Assembly: GCA_040371205.1 (NCBI GenBank)
Contig: AP031382.1
Span: 1,423,562 to 1,487,561 of the forward strand
DNA from: Rhodanobacter sp.
GTDB lineage: Bacteria > Pseudomonadota > Gammaproteobacteria > Xanthomonadales > Rhodanobacteraceae
Reading direction: 5' to 3'
DNA: 64,000 nucleotides
Shown here: one piece after another, positions 42,765 to 53,728 of the stretch
Numbering within the stretch: position 1 is the first letter of the stretch
Layout of the letters: each line of letters begins with the position of its first letter
The notes under the pieces: model-generated
Told to the model about the DNA's origin: nothing
The model's input: the letters and a program-made list of their open reading frames with translations, nothing else
The model's database searches: none
Made by a program: the position numbers and the translations under genes

Positions 42765-43424
42765 GTGCTCGATATCCTGATGGCTGGTGGCTGGGCGATG
42801 CTGCCCATCCTGGTGTGCTCGCTGGTGGCGCTGGCGATCGTGCTGGAGCGTTGCTGGACGCTGCGGCGCCATGCGGTGCTGCCGCCCGGCCTCGGCGAGG
42901 AAGTGCGCCAATGGGCGCGCGCCGGCCAGCTCGACCCGCATCACCTGGAGGCGCTCTCCGAAGGCTCGCCGCTGGGCGAGCTGCTGGCCTCGGCGCTGGC
43001 GGTGCGCGGGCAGTCGCGCGACATCATCAAGGAGCGCATCGAGGACACCGGGCGCCACGTCGTGCACCGGATGGAGCGCTACCTCAACACGCTGGGCACC
43101 ATCGCGCTGATCGGTCCGCTGCTGGGCCTGTTCGGTACGGTGATCGGCCTGATCCGCATGTTCATGCAGGTGATGGCCGGCGGCATCGGCGATCCGGCCA
43201 AGATGGCCGGCGGCATTGGCGAGGCGCTGATCTGCACGGCTGCCGGCCTCACCGTGGCGATTCCCGCCTACGTGCTGCACCGCTGGCTGCGTTCGCGCAT
43301 CGCGGGCTACTGCGTGCAGATGGAAAAGCAGGCCACCGCGCTGCTGGACGACCTCACGTTGACCGCCGCGCCGCGCGTGCGCCGCACCGCCACAACCACC
43401 GCCGGCACAGCCGGCGCGGGCTGA
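42765..43424 (+). CDS. exbB: ExbB/TolQ/MotA-type proton channel subunit
   Basis: Inner-membrane protein of 219 residues with three transmembrane helices. GTIALIGPLLGLFGTVIGLIRMF (about 111-133) and the AGGIGEALICTAAGLTVAIPAYV helix are the MotA/TolQ/ExbB signature. It begins with GTG (42765). It forms a proton-driven energizing complex with the ExbD-like protein encoded 4 bp downstream. The placement directly upstream of msbA-lpxK is conserved in many proteobacteria, with an unclear functional reason. Confidence 0.92.
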   Translation: MLDILMAGGWAMLPILVCSLVALAIVLERCWTLRRHAVLPPGLGEEVRQWARAGQLDPHHLEALSEGSPLGELLASALAVRGQSRDIIKERIEDTGRHVVHRMERYLNTLGTIALIGPLLGLFGTVIGLIRMFMQVMAGGIGDPAKMAGGIGEALICTAAGLTVAIPAYVLHRWLRSRIAGYCVQMEKQATALLDDLTLTAAPRVRRTATTTAGTAGAG

Positions 43425-43428
43425 TTCC

Positions 43429-43856
43429 ATGCGCATCGGCAACGACCGCCGCGGGGACGAGTTCGAGATCAACGTGGTGCCCTTGATCGACGTCCTGCTC
43501 ACCCTGCTCATGTTCTTCGTGCTTACCAGCACCTTCGTGCAGCATGCGCGCATGCAGGTCACCCTGCCCAACGCCAGTGCGCAGGACCGCGACATGAACG
43601 CGCCGGCGCTCACCATCACGGTGGACCGTGCGGGGCGCTACTGGGTCGGCAGCGATGCGGTGCCGGGTGAAGGCATCGCCGTGTTGAAGCAGGCGATCGA
43701 GCGCAACGCCAACGGCGACCACGACCGCCCGGTGGCTATCCGTGCCGATGCGTTGTCCTCGCACCAGAGCGTGGTGACCGCGATGGACGCGCTGGGCCAG
43801 CTCGGCTTCACGCGCCTGTCCATCGCCACCACGCCGACGCAGCCGGATCAGGCGCA

Positions 43857-43860
<4 letters not shown>
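43429..43860 (+). CDS. exbD: ExbD/TolR-type biopolymer transport protein
   Basis: Single-pass protein of 143 residues. The transmembrane helix VVPLIDVLLTLLMFFVLTS (about 15-33) carries the conserved proton-path Asp in LIDVLL, followed by a periplasmic domain (LTITVDRAGRYWVG, RADALSSHQSVVTAMDALGQLG). Its stop overlaps the msbA start by 4 bp, so ExbBD and MsbA are translated together. Confidence 0.94.
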
Positions 43861-45638
<1,778 letters not shown>

Positions 45639-45648
45639 GCCCCGACGC

Positions 45649-46626
45649 ATGGCGCTGGCCGACGCACTCGTCGAAGCGTGGTACGGCAAGCGCCGCAGTC
45701 CGTGGTGGGCCTGGCCGCTGGCCGGCTTGTACGGCGCGCTGACCGCACTGCGCCGCGGGCTGTACCGTATCGGCGTCTTGCCTAGCGTGCGCCTGCCCGT
45801 ACCGGTCGTCGTCGTCGGCAACCTCACCGCCGGAGGCACCGGCAAGACACCGCTCGTCATCGCGCTGGCGGATGCGCTGCACGCACGCGGGCTGCGTCCC
45901 GGCGTGGTGAGCCGCGGCCATGGCGGCAAACGGCGCGAGCCCGTGCTGCTCGGCGACACGCCCGAGCCGTCCGAAGTGGGCGACGAACCTTGCCTGATCC
46001 GCGCCTGCGGCGTGCCGGTGGCGGTGGGGCGCGATCGTCCCGCCGCGGCGCAATTGCTGCTGGCGCAGGGTTGCGATGTGCTGATTGCCGACGACGGACT
46101 GCAGCATTACCGCCTCGCCCGCGACGTCGAAATCTGCGTGATCGACGGCGCGCGCCGCTTCGGCAATGGCCGCCTGCTGCCGGCCGGCCCGCTGCGCGAG
46201 CCGCTGCGCCGGCTGGCGAACGTGGATTTGCGGGTGTGCAACGGCGATGCGCCGCGGGCGGACGAATATCCCATGCGGCTGGTCGGCGGCGATGCCGTGA
46301 CGCTGGATGGCGCCCATCGGCGGCCGCTGGCGGATTTCGCGGGCCGGCGCGTGCATGCGGTCGCGGCCATCGGCCATCCGGCGCGCTTTTTTGCCAGCCT
46401 GCGTGCGGCCGGCATCGAGGCGATCGAACATGCATTCGCCGACCATCACGCTTTCGCTGCCGCCGAACTCGATTTCGGCGACGACCTGCCGGTGCTGATG
46501 ACCGACAAGGACGCGGTGAAGTGCCGCGGTTTCGCGCAGCCGTCGTGGTGGCGGGTGCCGGTGCGGGCCGAATTGCCGGTCGTTTTCTTCGACGCCGTGG
46601 TGGCGCGCCTAGCTCGCCGCGACTGA
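45649..46626 (+). CDS. lpxK: Tetraacyldisaccharide 4'-kinase LpxK
   Basis: Membrane-associated kinase of 325 residues that adds the 4'-phosphate of lipid A. It has the N-terminal membrane-binding segment ([23 protein letters not shown]), the P-loop AGGTGKTP (61-68), VVSRGHGGK, and the [20 protein letters not shown] motif (about 149-168) with catalytic Asp. The gene ends inside the 3' end of the convergent hutI gene (18-bp overlap), with no terminator between them. Confidence 0.96.
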   Translation: MALADALVEAWYGKRRSPWWAWPLAGLYGALTALRRGLYRIGVLPSVRLPVPVVVVGNLTAGGTGKTPLVIALADALHARGLRPGVVSRGHGGKRREPVLLGDTPEPSEVGDEPCLIRACGVPVAVGRDRPAAAQLLLAQGCDVLIADDGLQHYRLARDVEICVIDGARRFGNGRLLPAGPLREPLRRLANVDLRVCNGDAPRADEYPMRLVGGDAVTLDGAHRRPLADFAGRRVHAVAAIGHPARFFASLRAAGIEAIEHAFADHHAFAAAELDFGDDLPVLMTDKDAVKCRGFAQPSWWRVPVRAELPVVFFDAVVARLARRD

Positions 46627-47835
46627 CTGCCCGGCCACGTACACCTGCCGCACGAGATTGCCGCCGATCCAGTAGCACAGCTCGGCAGGCTGCTCCGCAT
46701 GCCACGCCACCAGGTCGGCGCGTTGGCCCACCGCCAGCGTGCCGCGGTCGGCGAGACCCAGCGCACGCGCGGCGTTGACCGTCATGCCGCGCAGCGCTTC
46801 TTCCGGCGTGAGGCGGAACAGCGTGCAGGCCATGTTCGCGGCCAGCCGCAGCGAGAGCAGGGGCGAGGTGCCGGGATTGCAGTCGGTGGCGATGGCGATC
46901 GGTACGCCGTGTTCGCGCAGCGCGGCTACCGGAGGCAGCTTGGTCTCGCGCAGTGCGTAGAACGCGCCGGGCAACAGCACGGCGACGGTGCCGGCGCCGG
47001 CCATCGCCGCGATGCCGCTGTCGCCGAGATATTCCAGGTGGTCGGCGGAAAGGCCGTCGAAGCCCGCCACCAGCGCCGCGCCGCCCTGGTCGGAGAGCTG
47101 TTCCGCATGCAGCTTCACCGGCAGGCCATGCTGACGTGCGCGCTCGAACAGGCGGCGCGTCTCGGCGGGCGTGAAGGCAATCTTTTCGCAGAACGCATCC
47201 ACCGCGTCGAGCAGGCCTTCGTCCGCCAGCGCGGGCAGCATCGTGTCGCACACCAGCGCCACGTAGTCGTCGCGGCGCTCCGTGTATTCGGGCGGCAGCG
47301 CGTGCAGGCCGAGAAAGCTGGTGCGCACCGTGATGCCCAGTTCGCGGCCGAGGCGCCGCGCCACGCGCAGCATGCGGCGCTCGGTTTCCAGGTCCAGGCC
47401 ATAGCCGGACTTGATCTCCAGCGTGGTGACGCCGTCGGCGAGCAGGGCGCGGGCGCGCGGCAGCGATTGCGCGAACAGCGCGTCCTCGTCCGCCGCACGG
47501 GTGGCGCGCACGCTGGAGACGATGCCGCCGCCGGCGCGGGCGATCTCCTCGTAACCGGCGCCGTTGAGGCGCATGTCGAATTCGTGGGCGCGGTGGCCGC
47601 CGAACACCAGGTGCGTGTGGCAATCGACGAGACCGGGCGTGAGCAGGGCGCCGCCGAGGTCTTCGACCCGGTTGGCGCTCGCGTCCGGCGGAAGCTCGCG
47701 CATCGGGCCGACCCACGCGATGCGCCCGTCCGCGCAGGCCAGTGCGCCGTCCCCGATCAGGCCGAACGGCGTGCCGTCGGCGAAGCTCGCGAGACGGGCA
47801 TGGGTAAGCAGCAGGTCCCAGCGCGGCGAGGTCAT
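46609..47835 (-). CDS. hutI: Imidazolonepropionase HutI
   Basis: Zinc/iron amidohydrolase of 408 residues that opens imidazolone propionate in histidine degradation. Visible motifs are [40 protein letters not shown], and [11 protein letters not shown], all typical. ATG at 47835 overlaps the ClC antiporter stop by 4 bp. The hutH and hutU genes are not in the window; hutG lies on the opposite strand at 50996. Confidence 0.95.
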   Translation of the reverse strand: MTSPRWDLLLTHARLASFADGTPFGLIGDGALACADGRIAWVGPMRELPPDASANRVEDLGGALLTPGLVDCHTHLVFGGHRAHEFDMRLNGAGYEEIARAGGGIVSSVRATRAADEDALFAQSLPRARALLADGVTTLEIKSGYGLDLETERRMLRVARRLGRELGITVRTSFLGLHALPPEYTERRDDYVALVCDTMLPALADEGLLDAVDAFCEKIAFTPAETRRLFERARQHGLPVKLHAEQLSDQGGAALVAGFDGLSADHLEYLGDSGIAAMAGAGTVAVLLPGAFYALRETKLPPVAALREHGVPIAIATDCNPGTSPLLSLRLAANMACTLFRLTPEEALRGMTVNAARALGLADRGTLAVGQRADLVAWHAEQPAELCYWIGGNLVRQVYVAGQSVAAS

Positions 47836-49283
47836 GGATCCCGGGGCGTCTCTTCGGGCGCCGCCACCGGCTCGCCGAAGGCGCTGGTGGCGCCGGCGTG
47901 CTCGGGCTCGGGTTCGTCCGCCGCGCCCTCGGCTGGCGCATGCTGCATGTGCTGCTGCTCGAAGTCGCGCACCATGCGTTCGGCGAAATCCTTGTACACC
48001 GGCACGGGGCTGAACAGCGACGCCGCGGCGCGTGCGAGCAGGCAGGCGGCCATGATCGGTATCACCATGTCCTGGTTGTCGGTCAGTTCCATCGCGATCA
48101 CCGCCGAGGTGAGCGGTGCGCCGGTGACGCCGGACAGATAGGCGCTCATGCCCAGCAGCACCACCGCCGCTTCCGGCGCGTGCGGCAGCAGGTGGGCGAT
48201 GTTGTGGCCCAGGCCCGCACCCACCGCCAGCGCCGGCGAGAAGATACCGCCCGGTATGCCGGCCCAGTACGAGACCACGTTGGCGAGCAGCTTGACGATG
48301 CCAAAGCTTTCGCCCGGCGTCGACGAGGCTTCCTGCACGAAGGCGCGCGCCTGGTCGTAGCCGGTGCCGTAGACGCTGTTGTGCGAGAGCACGCCGAGCA
48401 CGGCCAGCGCCAGTCCGCAGCCGGCGGCGAACAGCACCGGCCAGCGCGCGCGCAGCCGGCCGATCATGGCCAGCGGGCCGTTGCGGCTGAGCAGGATCAA
48501 CCGCGCGAACAGGCCGCCCAGCAGGCCGCAGACGACGCCGCACAGCAGCACCGCCAGCCAGGCATGGCCCAGCAGCAGGTCGGCCTGCACCTCGCCGAAG
48601 TAGGAGTAGTTGCCCATGATGCCCAGCGACACCACGCCGCCCACGATCACCGCGGTCAGCAGCAGGCCGCTGAAGCGGTGCTCGAAGGTGCCGGCCAGTT
48701 CCTCGATGGCGAACACCACGCCGGCCAGCGGCGTGTTGAAGGCCGCCGCGATGCCCGCGGCGCCGCCGGCCAGGATGAAGCGCGAAGCGGCCTTGGGATC
48801 GTCGAAGCCGAAGCGCCGGCCCAGCGAATAGAACAGGCCGGCGCCCACGTGCACGGTCGGACCTTCGCGGCCGATCGAGGCGCCCACCGCCAGCGCGATC
48901 AGGGTCAGCAGCATCTTGCAGGCCGCGATGGGCAACGCCAGCATCCGTGCGCGGAACCCCTCGTCCTCGATGTGCATGGTGGCGATCACCTGCGGGATAC
49001 CGCTGCCGCGCGTGGCGCGCAGGCGTCCCTCGGTGGCCCAGGCCAGCAGCCCGAACACCACCGGCGTGATGATCAGCGGTATCCAGATGCCGTGGCTGAG
49101 AACCCGTTGGAACAGGTGGAACGACCAGTCGCTGGCCTTGGCGAACAGGATCGCCGCCAGCGCCACGAGGATCGCGCCGCTCCACAGCGCGATGCGCCGT
49201 TTCCATTGCAGCGGGGCGAAGAACTCGTGGCCCAGCAGGGCCTGCAGACGGGGGTTGGATGACTTCGAAGTGGGCTTGGACAT
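47832..49283 (-). CDS. clcA: ClC-family chloride/proton antiporter
   Basis: Inner-membrane protein of 483 residues. The ion-pathway motifs are intact: GSGIP (93-97), GREGP (138-142) with gating Glu140, and [11 protein letters not shown] near 335. Glu195 sits 55 residues after the gate, matching the internal proton glutamate (Glu203) of the Escherichia coli antiporter, so exchange rather than channel activity is expected. The C-terminal tail is acidic and Pro/Ala-rich. It overlaps hutI by 4 bp, an unusual operon partner for a histidine catabolic gene. Confidence 0.94.
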   Translation of the reverse strand: MSKPTSKSSNPRLQALLGHEFFAPLQWKRRIALWSGAILVALAAILFAKASDWSFHLFQRVLSHGIWIPLIITPVVFGLLAWATEGRLRATRGSGIPQVIATMHIEDEGFRARMLALPIAACKMLLTLIALAVGASIGREGPTVHVGAGLFYSLGRRFGFDDPKAASRFILAGGAAGIAAAFNTPLAGVVFAIEELAGTFEHRFSGLLLTAVIVGGVVSLGIMGNYSYFGEVQADLLLGHAWLAVLLCGVVCGLLGGLFARLILLSRNGPLAMIGRLRARWPVLFAAGCGLALAVLGVLSHNSVYGTGYDQARAFVQEASSTPGESFGIVKLLANVVSYWAGIPGGIFSPALAVGAGLGHNIAHLLPHAPEAAVVLLGMSAYLSGVTGAPLTSAVIAMELTDNQDMVIPIMAACLLARAAASLFSPVPVYKDFAERMVRDFEQQHMQHAPAEGAADEPEPEHAGATSAFGEPVAAPEETPRDP

Positions 49284-49290
49284 CCGCCGA

Positions 49291-50865
49291 TTATCGCAGA
49301 GTGCGCGGCTTTGGTAGCCAACGCGTCTCGTACAGGTCGAAGCGGCGGTCCTTGAGGTTCTGCACGGCGCCGGCGTTGCGGGCGCTGGCCAGGCTTTCCA
49401 GATGCAGGTCGGCGAACAGCACGGTCTCGATGTTCGGGGTGGAATCGGCCGCGATCCCATCGCGCGCGAACGGGAAGTCGCTGGGGGTGAGGATGCAGCT
49501 CTGGCCGTACTGGATGTCGAAATTGTTGACGCCGGGCAGGTTGCCCACGTTGCCGGACAGCACCACGTAGCACTGGTTCTCCACCGCACGGGCCTGCGAG
49601 CAGTAGCGCACGCGCAGATAGCCTTCGCGCACGTCGGTGCAGAACGGCACGAACAGGATCAGCGCCCCCTGATCCACCAGGTGGCGCGCCACTTCGGGGA
49701 ACTCGCTGTCGTAGCAGATCATCACGCCGATCGGACCGCAGTCGGTCTGCACGGTGGCGGCGCTGTCGCCGCCGGAGATGTTCCAGGTGATGCGCTCGCT
49801 GGGTGTGGGGTGCAGTTTCTCGCGCTCGTGGATCGAGCCGTCGCGCAGGCAGACGTAGCACACGTTGTGGATGTCGCCGTTGTCCTGCTCGGTGGGGTGC
49901 GTGCCGGCGACGATGTTGATGTTGTAGTGCACCGCCAGCCGGCCGAACAGCTCCTTCACCTGCGGCGTGTACTGGCTGAGCCGGCGGATCGCGTCGGTGG
50001 CCGGCAGTTCGGTGTTCTCGATCGACAGCAACTGCAGGGTGATCAGCTCGGGGAAGACCACGAAGTCCGCGCTGTAGTCGGCCGCGATGTCGGTGAAATA
50101 CTCCACCTGGGTGGCGAATTCGTCGAACGAGGCGATGCGCCGCTGCTGGTATTGCACCGAGGCCACGCGAACCTTGTCGGGCAGTTGGCGAGGCGAGGGG
50201 ATCGAGGGTATGTCGGGCTGGTCGAGCAGCAGCGGGTTGCGCCACACCAGATGCGCCGCGTTGCCCAGCGATTCGTGGTCCGAGGGCACGTAGCCGTGCA
50301 GCAGGCCGATCACCTCGAAGTCGTTCGCCAACTGGAAGCTCAGCGTAAGGTCGCGGCGCCTGCCTTCCTGCACCGCCTGCACATAGGCCTCGGCGCTGCC
50401 GTAGCGCTGGATGTTGCGCGCGAGCCCGGGGAGGCGGCCGCCGAACACGATGCCGCGCAGCTTCAGATCCATGCACAGTTTTTTGCGCGCGAGATACAGG
50501 CGCTGGCCGATGCGCATGCGGCGGTAGTCCGGGTGCACCACCACCTCCATGCCGTACAGCCAGTCGCTGTCGGGCCTGTGGCGCGAGGCCATGCCGCCGC
50601 CGGTGATCTGGAGCCAGCTGTGCGGTGCCAGTGCCGCGGCCTCGTCGATGCGGAAGGTGGCGCAGTAGCCCACCAGCTTGCCCTCGTACTCCAACACGAA
50701 CTGGCCCTGCGGGAAGTGCGTCTGCTGGGAGCGCAGCATTTCCGCCGAATGGCCCCATTCGGGCGTGTAGACGCGCGCGGTGAGATCGACCAGTGCCGGC
50801 ACGTCGTCGGGCGTGGCCTGGCGCAGGCGCAGCTTCGGATTGCGTTCAACGGTTTTCTTGGTCAT
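49291..50865 (-). CDS. GNAT acetyltransferase-nitrilase fusion protein
   Basis: Two-domain cytoplasmic enzyme of 524 residues. Residues 12-150 form a GNAT fold (MEVVVHPDYRRMRIGQRLY is the acetyl-CoA loop) and residues 232-510 a carbon-nitrogen hydrolase with the triad Glu273 (FPELITL), Lys350 (REKLHP) and Cys384 (VMICYDSEFPE). This fusion is a known family without a defined substrate. It begins a minus-strand unit with clcA (7 bp downstream) and hutI, divergent from hutG. A role in amide or N-acyl amino-acid metabolism is inference. Confidence 0.9.
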   Translation of the reverse strand: MTKKTVERNPKLRLRQATPDDVPALVDLTARVYTPEWGHSAEMLRSQQTHFPQGQFVLEYEGKLVGYCATFRIDEAAALAPHSWLQITGGGMASRHRPDSDWLYGMEVVVHPDYRRMRIGQRLYLARKKLCMDLKLRGIVFGGRLPGLARNIQRYGSAEAYVQAVQEGRRRDLTLSFQLANDFEVIGLLHGYVPSDHESLGNAAHLVWRNPLLLDQPDIPSIPSPRQLPDKVRVASVQYQQRRIASFDEFATQVEYFTDIAADYSADFVVFPELITLQLLSIENTELPATDAIRRLSQYTPQVKELFGRLAVHYNINIVAGTHPTEQDNGDIHNVCYVCLRDGSIHEREKLHPTPSERITWNISGGDSAATVQTDCGPIGVMICYDSEFPEVARHLVDQGALILFVPFCTDVREGYLRVRYCSQARAVENQCYVVLSGNVGNLPGVNNFDIQYGQSCILTPSDFPFARDGIAADSTPNIETVLFADLHLESLASARNAGAVQNLKDRRFDLYETRWLPKPRTLR

Positions 50866-50925
50866 GGACGCATGTTGCCGCGATCGAAGTTAAGTCGAGG
50901 CGAGTGCGATGCCCGCGATGACGAC

Positions 50926-50931
50926 TACAAT
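50926..50931 (+). promoter_or_regulatory. Candidate -10 element for hutG
   Basis: TACAAT matches the sigma70 -10 consensus at five of six positions, in the 130-bp divergent region between the fusion gene and hutG. No good -35 is seen at the expected distance. Its position supports the hutG start at 50996 over longer frames that would begin upstream of it. Confidence 0.35.
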
Positions 50932-50995
50932 GCATGCATGGTCTGCGAGGGACATTCATGAACCAGTCTGTTCGCCGTCTTCGGCAGGCGGCTCC

Positions 50996-51937
50996 ATGAC
51001 AGCCGGAGTGGCCGGTTGGGGCGGTCGCGTCGACCTGCCGGACGACGCTTCCACGCGGCGCTGGCACCAGTGGGTGCGCAAACCGGCGGCAGGCGACGCA
51101 CCTGGCGTGGCGGTGCTGGGCTTCGCCAGCGACGAGGGCGTGCGCCGCAATGGCGGTCGCATGGGCGCGGCCGAAGGCCCCGCGGCGCTGCGCAAGATGC
51201 TCTCCAACTTGCCGTTGCTGGACGACACGCCGCTGTACGATGCAGGCGATGTGGGCGTGGTCGACGGCGACCTGGAGAGCGCGCAGCTGCGCTATGCCGG
51301 GCAACTTGCCGCGCTGCTCGATGCCGGCCACCTGCCGGTGGGCCTTGGCGGCGGGCACGAAATCGCGTTCGCCACGTACCAGGGGTTGGCCCAGCACCTC
51401 GGCGAGCGTCGCCCGCGCGTGGCCATCGTCAACCTCGATGCGCACTTCGACCTGCGCCGGCAGGACCGCGCCAGTTCCGGCACGCCGTTCCTGCAGGCCA
51501 TCGAGCACGCAGCCGCGCTCGGCCTGCCGCTGGATTATTGCGTGCTGGGCATCAGCGCCTCGGCGAACACCCGCGTGCTGTTCGATACCGCCGTCCAGCT
51601 CGGCGTGTACTACGTGCAGGACGACGAACTCGGCATGCTCGACCTGCCTGCGCGCATCGCGCAACTGCAGGCGCGGCTGGCCGGCGCCGATGCCATCTAC
51701 CTGACCCTCTGCCTCGACGCATTGCCGCACGCGGTGGCGCCCGGCGTCAGCGCGCCCAGCGCGCGCGGGGTGCCGTTGGAGGTGGTCGAGCCGCTGCTCG
51801 ATGCTATCGCGGCCACCGGCAAGGTGAAGGTGATGGACGTGGCGGAATTGTCGCCGCCGCTCGATCGCGACAATGTCACGGCGCGTGTCGCCGCGCGCCT
51901 GATCCACCGGGTCACGCATGCCGCACGGCGTGCGTAG
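50996..51937 (+). CDS. hutG: Formimidoylglutamase HutG (arginase family)
   Basis: Ureohydrolase-fold enzyme of 313 residues for the last step of histidine degradation (formimidoylglutamate to glutamate plus formamide). Dimanganese motifs GGGHE and NLDAHFDLR are intact. The third motif reads TLCLDALPHAVAPGVSAP: the second Asp (Asp241) is present but the first metal-bridging Asp is Cys239. The start MTAGVAGWGG at 50996 gives the family length and lies downstream of a candidate -10. An arginase or agmatinase activity is less likely given hutI nearby. Confidence 0.87.
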   Translation: MTAGVAGWGGRVDLPDDASTRRWHQWVRKPAAGDAPGVAVLGFASDEGVRRNGGRMGAAEGPAALRKMLSNLPLLDDTPLYDAGDVGVVDGDLESAQLRYAGQLAALLDAGHLPVGLGGGHEIAFATYQGLAQHLGERRPRVAIVNLDAHFDLRRQDRASSGTPFLQAIEHAAALGLPLDYCVLGISASANTRVLFDTAVQLGVYYVQDDELGMLDLPARIAQLQARLAGADAIYLTLCLDALPHAVAPGVSAPSARGVPLEVVEPLLDAIAATGKVKVMDVAELSPPLDRDNVTARVAARLIHRVTHAARRA

Positions 51938-52103
51938 GCGCCGGCACGAATGACCCGGCGTCAAGGGGCGAAGCACCACAAGAAGCGTTCGTTCTGCCTG
52001 CGGTCAGGTCGATAAGGCGGGGCTGAATCCGCATCGGCCGTGTCGTCGGCGCAGTTTGGCGCGGGCCGTTTTCAGCAGCACCAACCCAGTGAGGAGTGCT
52101 GCC

Positions 52104-52268
52104 ATGCGTCGTTGTCTTTCCGCCTGCCTGCTTGCCGTCGCCCTGATCGGCGGCAGCGTGGCGCTCACCGGTTGCGTGGTCGTGGCGCCGCGCCACGCGC
52201 GCGTATGGGTGCCGGGTTACTGGGGCGCCGGTCACGTGTGGGTGGGCGGCTACTGGCGCGCGCGCTGA
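52104..52268 (+). CDS. Short lipoprotein with WXXGXW-type repeats
   Basis: A 54-residue exported lipoprotein. The signal sequence ends in LTGC (Cys24), followed by VVVAPRHARVWVPGYWGAG and a second repeat HVWVGGYWR. Such YXWGXW/WXXGXW repeat proteins are small surface or periplasmic lipoproteins of unknown function. A ribosome binding site (GAGGAG) precedes the ATG by 8 bp. It stands alone between hutG and the Cpx locus. Confidence 0.75.
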   Translation: MRRCLSACLLAVALIGGSVALTGCVVVAPRHARVWVPGYWGAGHVWVGGYWRAR

Positions 52269-52329
52269 AGTCGCGTAGTGCATGGGATCGCGTGACGTGT
52301 GATCCGGCCGTCGGTAAACGGACGCCCAT

Positions 52330-52363
52330 CAGCAAGAAACCGCGCCGGCGCTGGCCGGCGCGG
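52330..52363 (-). terminator. Rho-independent terminator after the Spy/CpxP gene
   Basis: A perfect 10-bp GC-rich stem (52340-52349 with 52354-52363, CCGCGCCGGC/GCCGGCGCGG) with a GCTG loop. On the minus strand it is followed by TTTCTTGCT, and it lies 41 bp past the stop codon of the Spy/CpxP-like gene. Confidence 0.75.
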
Positions 52364-52404
52364 CCCCACGTTGCGCAGGGGGAAGAGGTCCTGCGCAAAC
52401 GTCC

Positions 52405-52902
52405 TTACGAGCCGTTGCCAGCGGCCTTCTGTTGGGCGCGGAACTGCTCCCACTGCTGGCGACGGGCTTCCGCCTGGGCTTTCTCGGTGGCCAGTTGCGA
52501 CTGCTGCGCCGGGGTCAATATGTTGTAGATCTGCGCGCGGACGTTGGCCATCTGCTGCACGCGAGCCGTGGTGGCGGCGCCTTCGGCCTGGGCCAGCGCG
52601 GTGGCGGCGGCCTGGTAGCCGGCGTCGGTCGGGTTCATCGCTTCGAACGCCTGCCGCTGCTGGTGCAGTGCCTGGCGCTGGCCCTTGCCCTGCTCAAAGC
52701 TGCTCTTCATGATCTGCTTGATGCTGGCCTTCTGGGCATCGGTGAGGTTGAGCTTGTGGAAGTCCATCATCATGCCGTGATGGCCGGGGCCGCCGTGATG
52801 ACCCCAGCCGCCGGGGCCGGGGCCGTCCTGGGCGGCAACGGCGAAGCTGCCGATGGCCAGGGCCGAGCTGAGGGCCAGGCCGAGAATGAGGTTCTTGCGC
52901 AT
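52405..52902 (-). CDS. cpxP: Spy/CpxP-family periplasmic stress protein
   Basis: Exported helical protein of 165 residues. A signal peptide (about 1-24) is followed by a His/Gly/Met-rich segment (GGWGHHGGPGHHGMMMDF) that may bind metal, and the LTXXQ motif appears twice as LTDAQKASIKQIM and LTPAQQSQLATEK. Proteins of this family act as chaperones or as the inhibitor of CpxA. It is divergent from the response regulator-kinase pair, with a CpxR box in the shared 133-bp promoter region, which supports the CpxP assignment. Confidence 0.88.
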   Translation of the reverse strand: MRKNLILGLALSSALAIGSFAVAAQDGPGPGGWGHHGGPGHHGMMMDFHKLNLTDAQKASIKQIMKSSFEQGKGQRQALHQQRQAFEAMNPTDAGYQAAATALAQAEGAATTARVQQMANVRAQIYNILTPAQQSQLATEKAQAEARRQQWEQFRAQQKAAGNGS

Positions 52903-52980
52903 GGTTGTCGCCTCTTGCGTTGGGGAGTGGAACGTGTGGCTATTGGACGGCAACCCCGCGTGTATGTTCTTTGCGGGAAC

Positions 52981-52995
52981 GTAAAGATGGGTAAA
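52981..52995. promoter_or_regulatory. CpxR box GTAAA-N5-GTAAA
   Basis: GTAAAGATGGGTAAA matches the enterobacterial CpxR consensus (two GTAAA repeats with a 5-bp spacer) exactly. It lies between the divergent cpxP and cpxR genes, 79 bp from the cpxP start and 41 bp from the cpxR start, and would allow autoregulation of both transcripts. Confidence 0.85.
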
Positions 52996-53035
52996 GCCAT
53001 TGCCGCTGCCGGCGGCCGCATCGCTAAATAGCGCC

Positions 53036-53728
53036 ATGACCCGCATCCTGATCGCCGACGACGACCGCGAGCTGTGCCAACTGCTCTCCGCATACCTGCA
53101 ACGCGAAGGCTTTGCCGTCGACCTTGCCCACGACGGCGATGAGGCGCTGGCGCGGCTGCACAACGCCGCGCAACGGCCCGAGCTGTTGATCCTCGACGTG
53201 ATGATGCCCGGCCGCGACGGCCTGGAGACGCTGCGCGACCTGCGCATGAAACACCGCCTGCCGGTGATCATGCTTTCCGCGCGCGGCGAGCCGGTGGACC
53301 GCGTGATCGGGCTGGAGCTGGGCGCGGACGACTACCTTTCCAAGCCCTGCCTGCCGCGCGAGTTGTTGGCCCGCGTGCGCGCCCAGCTGCGGCGTCACGC
53401 ACCGAACGCGGCGGCCGCGGGCGAGCTTCAGCTTGGCACGCTGAAATTGCTGCCCGGCGAGCGTCGCGCGCTGATCGAGGAGCAGGAGCTATCGCTCACC
53501 GGCGCGGAGTTCCAGTTGCTGCTGGCGCTGGCGCAACGCGCGGGCGAACTGGTGGACAAGGCCGCGCTCACCCGGCTCGCGCTCGGCCGCGAGCTGGAGC
53601 GCTACGACCGCAGCATCGACGTGCACGTGAGCCGTCTGCGCCACAAGCTGGCCGAGGCTTCCGCGCAGTCGCCGCGCATCGACTCCGTGCGCGGTGCCGG
53701 CTACGTGCTGGTGGCGGCCGCGCCATGA
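53036..53728 (+). CDS. cpxR: CpxR-like OmpR-family response regulator
   Basis: Two-component regulator of 230 residues. The receiver domain has the acidic pocket ADDD (residues 7-10), phospho-acceptor Asp54 (LILDVMMPG) and Lys in LSKPCLP; the C-terminal winged helix (LTGAEFQLLLALA, IDVHVSRLRHKL, RGAGYVLV) is OmpR-type. MTRILIADDD at 53036 is the start. It overlaps cpxA by 4 bp, and the CpxR box upstream supports the name. Confidence 0.93.
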   Translation: MTRILIADDDRELCQLLSAYLQREGFAVDLAHDGDEALARLHNAAQRPELLILDVMMPGRDGLETLRDLRMKHRLPVIMLSARGEPVDRVIGLELGADDYLSKPCLPRELLARVRAQLRRHAPNAAAAGELQLGTLKLLPGERRALIEEQELSLTGAEFQLLLALAQRAGELVDKAALTRLALGRELERYDRSIDVHVSRLRHKLAEASAQSPRIDSVRGAGYVLVAAAP

